Origin: Pseudorhodobacter antarcticus
Lineage (GTDB): Bacteria > Pseudomonadota > Alphaproteobacteria > Rhodobacterales > Rhodobacteraceae
DNA length: 64,000 nucleotides
Assembly (NCBI GenBank): GCA_945862435.1
Contig: CAMAXX010000003.1
Location: 90,928 to 154,927, forward strand
Reading direction: 5' to 3'
Position numbers and translations under genes: made by a program. Each line of letters opens with the position of its first letter. Position 1 is the stretch's first letter. Shown here one piece after another: positions 57,818 through 64,000 of the stretch. The notes below the pieces were generated by a model. The model saw only the letters and a list, made by a program, of their open reading frames with translations. It searched no databases and was not told where the DNA came from.

Positions 57818-58707
57818 TAAAAGGTCTCCAAGGTTGGCAACAGGTCTTTGCGGGCCGCGTCGCGATAGGCCGAAGGCGTCATGCCTTTATGACGCCGAAA
57901 ATGTCGGTTGAAATTTGCAAGGCTTTTAAAGCCCGAGTCTTGCGCGATGGTGATAATCTGATCGTCGCTGGCGTAAAGGCGCGCGCAGGCTTGGCCGACA
58001 CGGATTAGGTTCAAAAACTCGATAAATCCGTGCCCAGTAACGGTATGAAAATTGCGGCTAAAGGTGATTTCTGTCATGCTTGCCATTTTCGCAGCTTGGG
58101 CCACAGTCAACTCTTCATCAAAATATTTGGTGACATGATCAACCACCTGCGCAATGCGGGCGTGTTTGCCGACCCCCACGGGCTGCATCATTTTGACAAC
58201 CGAAAGCGTGCGCTTTTCGGCGTGTTCATTCAGCCGCACCAAAAATCGGACAAAGGCCAAAATCCGCTCTGCGCCGCGGTTTTCGCGGATGGCCTCCATA
58301 TGGCCGAGCGCAAAAGTGGGGTTAAACCCTTCGAACAAGATCCCCGATTGGGCCAATTGCAGCATTTTCAGCACTTGGGAAAATTCAGGAAAGCCTTCGG
58401 CAAGTTTTTGCACCGACTCGTGGCTGAACTGCACAAGCATATCGCGCACGGCCACAGGTTCGTGCCAAACCTGATCGGTCATCCATGTATGGGGCAAATT
58501 GGGCCCCGTTAGGAACAGATCCCCGGGCCCAAAATCGCCGATATAATCGCCGACAAAGGCCTTGCCACGCGTTTCGATCATAAGATGCAACTCGTATTCC
58601 TCATGGGCATGCCAACGACAAAGTTCAGACGGCCAGCCGTGTTGCAGATATCGAATAGACCGTGTGCTACGATCTACTTTTTCAATTTCTGGTTCAATGA
58701 TCGACAT
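57817..58707 (-). CDS. AraC-family transcriptional regulator of the polyol operon
   Basis: Regulator of 296 residues. The N-terminal cupin-like sensor domain contains HAHEEYELHLMIETRG; the C-terminal domain has two helix-turn-helix units (TVAQAAKMASMTEITFSRNFH and ITIAQDSGFKSLANFNRHFRRHKGMTPSAYR). Being inside the operon between smoS and mtlK, it most likely activates the operon in response to the imported polyol. Start ATG 58707, three bases after the smoS stop. Confidence 0.88.
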   Translation of the reverse strand: MSIIEPEIEKVDRSTRSIRYLQHGWPSELCRWHAHEEYELHLMIETRGKAFVGDYIGDFGPGDLFLTGPNLPHTWMTDQVWHEPVAVRDMLVQFSHESVQKLAEGFPEFSQVLKMLQLAQSGILFEGFNPTFALGHMEAIRENRGAERILAFVRFLVRLNEHAEKRTLSVVKMMQPVGVGKHARIAQVVDHVTKYFDEELTVAQAAKMASMTEITFSRNFHTVTGHGFIEFLNLIRVGQACARLYASDDQIITIAQDSGFKSLANFNRHFRRHKGMTPSAYRDAARKDLLPTLETF

Positions 58708-58710
58708 GGG

Positions 58711-59475
58711 CTATCTCAGCACATTGCCGCCATCAACGCCGATGGTTTGAGCCGTCATATAGGCAGACTGATCGCAGGCCAGAAAAACGGCAGCGCGGGC
58801 CACATCTTCGGGCGCGCCCATATGGCCCAAAGGTACAGCAAGACCCACTTCGCGTTTCTTTTGGCCAATGGCCTTGCCCTCAAACTTTGCAAACAGGGCG
58901 TCAACAGAGGCCCACATCGGCGTGTCGATTACGCCGGGACTTATGGCGTTAACGCGCACTTTATGTTGGGCAAGCGCGAGGGCGGCGGATTGGGTATAAC
59001 TGATTACGGCAGCTTTGGTCGCGCAGTAATGGGCAACCAACGCCTCACCGCGATGGCCCGCTTGGCTGGCCATATTGATGATCGACCCGCGCTGGCCGTT
59101 TGCCACCATTGATTTTGCCGCCGCCTGCATCACCGCATAAAAGGCGCGCACATTGACCGCAAACAGAAGGTCATATTGCGCCAAATCACCCGCCTCTAGC
59201 ACAGACCCCATGCCAAAAATGGCGGCATTATTGAACAAAATATCGGGTTTGACCTCGGAAATCCAGGCACAGCAGGCGTCCAGATCGGTTGGGTTCAGCA
59301 AATCGATGCGCCGATAGGTGGCGGGGCCATCAAAGCTGGCAGCCATATCGGTAGCAAAAACCGTTGCGCCAAGGGCTTCGAAATGGGCAACTGTGGCCGC
59401 GCCAATGCCCCCGCATGCGCCTGTGACAAAGGCGATCTTGCCGCTAAGGTCGGTGGGGGCGGGATTAAATGTCAT
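58711..59475 (-). CDS. smoS: Polyol (sorbitol/galactitol-type) short-chain dehydrogenase, SmoS-like
   Basis: Classical SDR of 254 residues. The NAD-binding TGACGGIGAATV, the NNAAIF motif, the catalytic Ser in INMASQAGHRGEALV and Tyr-Lys in HYCATKAAVIS are all present. The core INMASQAG-RGEALV-YCATKAAVIS closely matches my memory of Rhodobacter sorbitol dehydrogenase SmoS. I chose ATG 59475, which overlaps the smoG stop by four bases. With mtlK it gives the operon two polyol oxidation activities. Confidence 0.88.
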   Translation of the reverse strand: MTFNPAPTDLSGKIAFVTGACGGIGAATVAHFEALGATVFATDMAASFDGPATYRRIDLLNPTDLDACCAWISEVKPDILFNNAAIFGMGSVLEAGDLAQYDLLFAVNVRAFYAVMQAAAKSMVANGQRGSIINMASQAGHRGEALVAHYCATKAAVISYTQSAALALAQHKVRVNAISPGVIDTPMWASVDALFAKFEGKAIGQKKREVGLAVPLGHMGAPEDVARAAVFLACDQSAYMTAQTIGVDGGNVLR

Positions 59476-60308
59476 TTGACTGCTCCGAATGTAAGGCCTT
59501 GAACAAGTTGTTTTTGGCAAAACCAGCCAAGCACAATAATGGGGGCGACGGCTGCCGTGGACACGGCAGACAGACGTCCAAAAAACAGCCCTTCAGGCGC
59601 GCGATTGCCTTCGATCAGCTTGGACAGGGTCGCCGCATCAATCGTGGTTAGGCGCACTGTCCAATAGGCTTCGTTCCAGCAAAAGATAAACGTGAGCAGC
59701 GCGGTTGACGCGATGCCGCCCCATGCCAGCGGGATCAAGATGTCTTTGATCTCGCCCCATGTGGTAACACCGTCCATCTTGCCCGCTTCGATGATTTCTT
59801 TTGGAATTTCTTTGAAATAGGTGAACAGCATCCAAATCACGATAGGCAGATTGATCAGGCACAAGACAAGGATAACCAGAAAATGCGTGTCGTAAATCCC
59901 GAGGAAATTCTTGGTTAAGAATGTCATGGGATACAGCACAGCGGCCGCTGGCAACATTTTGGTGGACAGCATCCACACCAAGATATCCTTGGTTTTGGCG
60001 CTGGGATCAAAGGCCATCGCATAGGCGGCAGGAATGCCAACAATCAACGAGATCAGCGTTGCAAAAACGGACGTGATCACCGAATTCGTGGCAAAGCGCC
60101 AGTAATCATAGTTCTGCGCCATGTTGACATAGTTTTCCAACGTTGGCGTGAAAAACAGCAAATGCTCGGGCTTGACCGCATCGGCATCGGTCTTAAAGCT
60201 GGTGAACACCATCCAAAAAATTGGAAAGAAGAACACGATTGCGACGGCCCATGCCAGCGCGGGCCAAATTAAATGCCCTAATTTGGAACGGTCGGTTACT
60301 GCGGCCAT
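59472..60308 (-). CDS. smoG: Polyol ABC transporter permease 2
   Basis: Inner-membrane permease of 278 residues with six predicted helices, MalG type. The EAA loop is visible as EIPKEIIEAGKMDGVTTWGEIKDILIP. It pairs with smoF to form the channel. It lies 11 bases downstream of smoF and overlaps smoS by four bases. Confidence 0.92.
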   Translation of the reverse strand: MAAVTDRSKLGHLIWPALAWAVAIVFFFPIFWMVFTSFKTDADAVKPEHLLFFTPTLENYVNMAQNYDYWRFATNSVITSVFATLISLIVGIPAAYAMAFDPSAKTKDILVWMLSTKMLPAAAVLYPMTFLTKNFLGIYDTHFLVILVLCLINLPIVIWMLFTYFKEIPKEIIEAGKMDGVTTWGEIKDILIPLAWGGIASTALLTFIFCWNEAYWTVRLTTIDAATLSKLIEGNRAPEGLFFGRLSAVSTAAVAPIIVLGWFCQKQLVQGLTFGAVK

Positions 60309-60319
60309 CTGTCTTCTCC

Positions 60320-61258
60320 CTAATCCATCAGGCTTTTGCCAATCATTCGTAGCAAAAAGATTGCGACGATGTTGGCAAGAATAACAGCGAAAATCCCCGT
60401 GGCGCTGGCAGCGCCAATGTTGTTCGAGGCGAACTCACCAATAAGATACGGCAAGTTTGTATTGCCGTTGCCACGGCTGACAATTTCTATTTCAGCATAT
60501 AGTGACAGATGAAAAATCGACTGGATCATCACCACAATTGTAATCGGGCGCGCCAAATGCGGCACGGTTAGGTTGATAAACCGCGACCACGCGCTGGCAC
60601 CGTCTAAGATTGCCGCTTCTTTTTGTGATTCATCTTCCGACTGAAGCGAGGTCATAAAGATCAGCACCGCAAAGGGTGTCCATTGCCACGTGACCATCAT
60701 AATCACAGCATAGGCTGAGGTTTGCGCGGCGCGAAAGCTAATCGGTTCCAACTGCGGCCAAAACGAAAAGAAATGGCCCAAAACCGGAAAGTCGCGCAAG
60801 CCGTCAACCATGGAATTCATCGCGCCGATGGCAATGCCTTGCAGACCCAGAACAGGATCAAGAAGCATGTTAATCCACAAAACCGCATTCACCGCTGGCA
60901 TAACGAAGAACGGCGAAATCAGCAAAACCCGCACAATGCCGCGCCCCGGAAAGCTGCGATTTATCAGCATAGCAATGCCAAGGCCCAAAATCACCGTCAG
61001 CACCAAAATGCTGCAAACAATCATCAGGCTGTTTACGATGGCGATCCAAAAATCATCATTTTCCAAGACATATTGGTAGTTCCCCAGCCCGCGCCAATTG
61101 GAAAGACTGGGCGTTGTCCATTCGGGGCGGTTCAAGCTGTTCAGCACATAGCGGATCAACGAAAAGAAGATCGTCATGCTTAGCGGGACGATCATCCAGA
61201 CCAAAAGCAGCGCAATGGCAGGCGCTTGCAATAATCTGGGGATCATTCTGTTCGCCAT
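60320..61258 (-). CDS. smoF: Polyol ABC transporter permease 1
   Basis: Inner-membrane permease of 312 residues, MalF type with about six helices. The EAA-type loop reads ESQKEAAILDGASAWSRFINLTVPHL. I chose ATG 61258 because it fits the family start (MANRMIPRLLQAPAIALLL); the upstream extension is poor. A 141-base gap with a hairpin separates it from smoE. Confidence 0.92.
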   Translation of the reverse strand: MANRMIPRLLQAPAIALLLVWMIVPLSMTIFFSLIRYVLNSLNRPEWTTPSLSNWRGLGNYQYVLENDDFWIAIVNSLMIVCSILVLTVILGLGIAMLINRSFPGRGIVRVLLISPFFVMPAVNAVLWINMLLDPVLGLQGIAIGAMNSMVDGLRDFPVLGHFFSFWPQLEPISFRAAQTSAYAVIMMVTWQWTPFAVLIFMTSLQSEDESQKEAAILDGASAWSRFINLTVPHLARPITIVVMIQSIFHLSLYAEIEIVSRGNGNTNLPYLIGEFASNNIGAASATGIFAVILANIVAIFLLRMIGKSLMD

Positions 61259-61354
61259 GATGCACACCCTTGTGACGCGTATTCCAGCAATGCGGAGGTT
61301 AGGCACATCCAAGCCCACGTTTATAGCCCTATGTGGTAAGTTTTGGAATGGAAA

Positions 61355-61377
61355 GGCCCGGTGTTTTGCACCGGGCC
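61355..61377 (-). terminator. Intercistronic hairpin between smoE and smoF
   Basis: GGCCCGGTG/CACCGGGCC form a 9-bp stem with a five-base loop, 22 bases after the smoE stop. It lacks a long T run and probably protects or partly terminates the smoE message, so that binding protein is made in excess of the permeases. Confidence 0.65.
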
Positions 61378-61399
61378 CCCCGTTTAACCCTTGGGAGGA

Positions 61400-62692
61400 T
61401 TAGTAATAGCCAGCTTCCGACATGATCTTGTCAGCAGCGGATTGTGCTGCGGCTAAAGCCTCGTCCACGGTTTTTGCGCCCGACAAGGCTGCGGCGATTT
61501 CTTGGGCAACTGCGCCGCCAACCTCTGGGAATTCAGGGATCGCTGCGAATTGCACGCCGACATATGGCTTAATGTCGGTGGCCTGTGGTGCGGCCGACTG
61601 GATAGCTGCGATTTCAGCGGCTGCGAATGGTGCAGCAGCTTGGAATTCTGGCGATGCATAGGTCGAGGTGCGGGTGCCTGTTGGAACTGATTTCCAGCCA
61701 AAGTCAGGATGCGCGGCGACGGCTGCGATATAGTCCTTCGAGGTCGCCCATTCGATGAACGCCTTCGAGGCGTCAGCATTTGGCGAGCCTGCTGGAACAG
61801 CCATAGCCCAAGCCCACAGCCAGTTTGCACCCACGGGGTTACCCGCGTTTGGCGACTGGGCATAAGCCACACCTGGAACGGTCAAGAACGATGCTGCAAT
61901 CGTAGCATCGATCCACATACCGCACTTGCCTTCGTTATACAAAGCCAATATTTCGTTGAAAGAGTTGCCTTCTGAACCGGGTGGGCCGTAGGTACCCAGC
62001 AAATCAACGTAGAAGTTGATTGCAGCTTTCCATTGATCAGATTCCAGCGTTGGACGCATATCTTTGTCAAACCAAGCGCCACCGAAGGAGTTTACCATCG
62101 TGGTCACGAAGGCCATGTTGTCGCCCCAGCCAGGCTTGCCGCGCAGACAAACCCCGTAGACGCCGCCTTCGGGGTTGTGAACGGCCTCGGCAGCTTTTTT
62201 GATGTTATCCCAGCTGTCGTTGTCGGCAATGGTCACGCCAGCGGCATCCGTCAAATCTTTGCGATACATCACCATCGAAGATTCGCCGTAGAAGGGCGCG
62301 GCGTACAGTTGGCCATCGGCGGACAATCCGTTGCGAATGGCTGGCAACATGTCGTCAATGTCATATTCAGGGCCAAAGTTCAAAGGCTCGATCCAGCCCG
62401 CTTTGCCCCAAATTGGCGCTTCCTGCATACCAATGTTGATGATGTCGTACTGCCCGCCGCCCGTTGCAGTATCGGACGTGACCTGCTCGCGCAAAACGCC
62501 TTCTTCCAGCGACACCCAGTTCAGTTTAACACCGGTTTTTTCGGTATAAGCTTCAGCGACCTTTTGCATGTTGATCATGTGGCCGTTGTTCACAATAGCG
62601 ATGGTCAATTCCGCTGCATCTTGCGCAAGCGCGAAGGGCGCAAAAGCAACGCTTAGGCTTAGCCCAAGGGTCAATTTTGAAAGTTTGGTCAT
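61400..62692 (-). CDS. smoE: Polyol ABC transporter substrate-binding protein
   Basis: Periplasmic binding protein of 430 residues with a signal peptide (KLTLGLSLSVAFAPFALA, cleavage about residue 23). The fold is that of the family 1 sugar-binding proteins (AEAYTEKTGVKLNWVSLEEG, DIINIGMQEAPIW, AAPFYGESSMVMYRKDL). It leads the smoEFG-smoS-araC-mtlK-smoK operon, so its ligand should be a hexitol such as sorbitol or mannitol. An AGGAAATC stretch precedes the ATG. Confidence 0.93.
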   Translation of the reverse strand: MTKLSKLTLGLSLSVAFAPFALAQDAAELTIAIVNNGHMINMQKVAEAYTEKTGVKLNWVSLEEGVLREQVTSDTATGGGQYDIINIGMQEAPIWGKAGWIEPLNFGPEYDIDDMLPAIRNGLSADGQLYAAPFYGESSMVMYRKDLTDAAGVTIADNDSWDNIKKAAEAVHNPEGGVYGVCLRGKPGWGDNMAFVTTMVNSFGGAWFDKDMRPTLESDQWKAAINFYVDLLGTYGPPGSEGNSFNEILALYNEGKCGMWIDATIAASFLTVPGVAYAQSPNAGNPVGANWLWAWAMAVPAGSPNADASKAFIEWATSKDYIAAVAAHPDFGWKSVPTGTRTSTYASPEFQAAAPFAAAEIAAIQSAAPQATDIKPYVGVQFAAIPEFPEVGGAVAQEIAAALSGAKTVDEALAAAQSAADKIMSEAGYY

Positions 62693-63152
62693 GATTTCCT
62701 CCCAGAAAACAGAGATGTTTTTCTCATCTGCCTCATCAAGGTGACAAGTTGCAGGAAAAGACGCAAATCCAATTTAAACAAAAAGATATACATTTTCATC
62801 AAAATGGGCGGCTCAACGGCGCCACACGGAGCAATAATTGATCAGCATGAATATTTTTCAGTACATGATGCTTTTTCAGGAAGCGAAAGCGGGATGCGCC
62901 GCAACCCTTTGCGGCAGGTGTTCCATTTGGACGTTTGGGGCGATGCTGCTCTTCCTTAACGCTTACGCCCACAAAAGCATGGCGCTAGGTGTCAATCGAA
63001 AATCGGGCGAGCATTGCCATTCATTTGTAGAACTTTGGAAAGATGGTTGCGCCCACCGCATGGCGCTAATGCTCGCTCCTCCCCCTGCCCTATCTGACCA
63101 TCAACCGAACTCCAGTTTTGGCTTGGCCATTGCCGAAGTTCAGGATTTCTGG
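62693..63152. other. Non-coding region between smoE and the BrxC-like remnant
   Basis: About 460 bases without a convincing gene. The first part must carry the smoE promoter, read leftward. An 11-base direct repeat, GCATGGCGCTA, occurs at 62977-62987 and 63058-63068. Plus-strand open frames across it have no family resemblance and run antisense into the remnant to the right. It looks like decayed sequence. Confidence 0.5.
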
Positions 63153-63524
63153 TTAGGAATCCATCAAACCGCTGCCTTCACCACCAAACAGCCCTTCAGC
63201 CCCTCTCAAGGATCTGCTGATGTCAGCCTCGGAATAGGACAGAGCCCGCAACAAGGGCAGGTTGGAATAGATTTTATCCACCAAAGTCTGCAAGGCTTTG
63301 TCCACCCAGTACTTTGGATCTTTCCCTCCTTTTTTCATATCCTGACCCAGCACAACCGGGCGGGCTTCGGCAGTTAATCTGTGCAGTCGGGCCTTCAGAT
63401 CAGAGCGGTTGCGTAACATTTGCTCGCGCAATTCGCCCACGATGCGCGAGCGGCCCTCTTATTGTGTGGCCGTTGCGGCTTGGCGCAGGAATTTGTCCCT
63501 GTTCTTGAATAGCATTAGGTCTTC
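63153..63524 (-). pseudogene. BrxC-like (BREX P-loop protein) gene fragment
   Basis: On the minus strand a frame reads EDLMLFKNRDKFLRQAATATQ, then a TAA at 63459-63461, then continues in frame (EGRSRIVGELREQMLRNR, EARPVVLGQDMKKGGKDPKYWVDKA, LQTLVDKIYSNLPLL). This order resembles an internal part of BREX BrxC proteins, where a LEL-type K-IRQ segment precedes an E-A-x-Y-V-x-GQ stretch and an ALQ-L-EN-F-KL helix. The P-loop region and the C-terminus are missing. It is best read as a decayed fragment of a once larger ATPase. The identification rests on memory of the family pattern. Confidence 0.5.
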
Positions 63525-63812
63525 GAGAAAGCAGGCGTTTTGCGGGAAAACTAAAGGGGTTCACCTTCCACGCTTGCGTCCGCGCGCTGCCACGGACCAC
63601 CGTCCCTGTGGGAAGGGCAACCAGCCAATCAATCGTGGTCGCGAAGTCCCAATTGACGTGAAATTTGAATCCCTACTCAAGTTCCTTTTTCGTGAACCTG
63701 TGCGGGACGGCGGACGGGTTTAGTTTGGCTTATCGCGTTGAAAACCTCTTTGTGTTGACATCATCGCGCGCCACCCTTCACCATCTGGGCAAATTATACC
63801 CAAGGAACCCCA

Positions 63813-64000
63813 ATGCAAAGCATCACCAAACTGCCCGCCACCACAGGTACTGCCCCCAGCACAGCCGATCTTGATGGCTGGCTGGTCACCGAAGGTACGC
63901 CCTCGATGAAGACATGGGTTTTGCACACTGCGAAAGATGGCTCCATGGTGTCGGGCATTTGGGAATGCACCAAGGGCAGCTATCACGCGACCTACACCAA
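63813..64000 (+). CDS. Cupin-domain protein (DUF861/cupin_3-like), cut by window end
   Basis: Open frame from ATG 63813, ten bases after a CAAGGAA element, running off the right edge. The visible 62 residues read MQSITKLPATTGTAPSTADL, then GWLVTEGTPSMKTWVLHTA and GSMVSGIWECTKGSYHATYT. The GIWECT-G segment is typical of the cupin_3 domain of EutQ/ureidoglycine-aminohydrolase-like proteins. The function cannot be narrowed from this part. Confidence 0.78.
   Translation, partial: MQSITKLPATTGTAPSTADLDGWLVTEGTPSMKTWVLHTAKDGSMVSGIWECTKGSYHATYT

Noticed and set aside
62838..63377. 179-codon plus-strand open frame
   Set aside because: It has no recognisable family, no Shine-Dalgarno, and is antisense to the BrxC-like fragment.
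1..64000. CRISPR arrays, rRNA genes and complete insertion sequences
   Set aside because: No regularly spaced repeats, rRNA segments or transposase genes were found on reading both strands.

Overview
The window looks like a chromosomal segment of an alphaproteobacterium of the Rhodobacterales/Rhodobacteraceae type. The evidence is the fbcFBC-type cytochrome bc1 operon, the regB / senC-regA-hvrA redox-regulator locus, the tsaE-amgK-murU-addB-addA-trxA arrangement, the hemD-Mic60-hemY cluster next to tsaD-gpsA, and a smo/mtlK-type polyol operon. All assignments come from reading motifs and layout; no database search was run.

Layout. 0.1-4 kb: pyrF, a zinc-ribbon dinB, an N-formylglutamate amidohydrolase, tRNA-Val(GAC), rpmJ and a GST. 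4.1-6.9 kb: an MmeI-like (type IIL) restriction-modification protein whose first codons are separated from the rest by an apparent frameshift. 7.1-9.8 kb: petABC. 9.8-13.1 kb: thiBPQ behind a TPP riboswitch. 13.2-16.3 kb: aroC convergent with an old-yellow-enzyme-type demethylase candidate. 16.6-21.6 kb: a ureDA-(small membrane protein)-BCEFG urease operon. 21.6-24.3 kb: an accessory minus-strand module of an outer-membrane beta-barrel, a secreted HNH-nuclease toxin candidate interrupted by an in-frame amber codon, a DUF4265 protein (candidate immunity) and a secreted C39 peptidase. 24.5-28.2 kb: asd, an MFS transporter, a LOG-family protein and trxA. 28.2-36.6 kb: addA-addB-murU-amgK-tsaE. 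36.7-41.5 kb: a PAS protein and the regB/senC-regA-hvrA redox locus. 41.6-51.7 kb: housekeeping genes (csp, efp, epmA, pgsA, moaDE, an HD hydrolase, ahcY, DUF2853, DUF1761, EVE, YciI, gpsA, tsaD, hemD). 51.8-54.3 kb: Mic60-like and hemY. 54.4-55.4 kb: tRNA-Thr(CGT) followed by a small phage-like remnant that abuts the 3' end of a polyol ABC ATPase gene. 55.3-62.7 kb: the smoEFG-smoS-araC-mtlK-smoK polyol operon. 62.7-64 kb: a decayed stretch with a BrxC-like (BREX) remnant, then the start of a cupin gene cut by the window edge.

How the parts work together. Most of the window is core metabolism. Two signalling layers stand out: the RegB/RegA/SenC/HvrA system, expected to tie respiration and other energy metabolism to redox state, and the TPP riboswitch on thiamine uptake. 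The accessory content is small and partly decayed: the R-M gene, the toxin module, the phage remnant beside tRNA-Thr and the BREX remnant.

The most interesting stretch is 21.6-24.4 kb. Its pairing of an outer-membrane barrel with a periplasmic C39 protease resembles the FapF/FapD pair of the functional-amyloid secretion system, but the apparent cargo is a nuclease toxin that carries a double-glycine-like leader after a Sec signal. This reading is inference from gene order and motifs.
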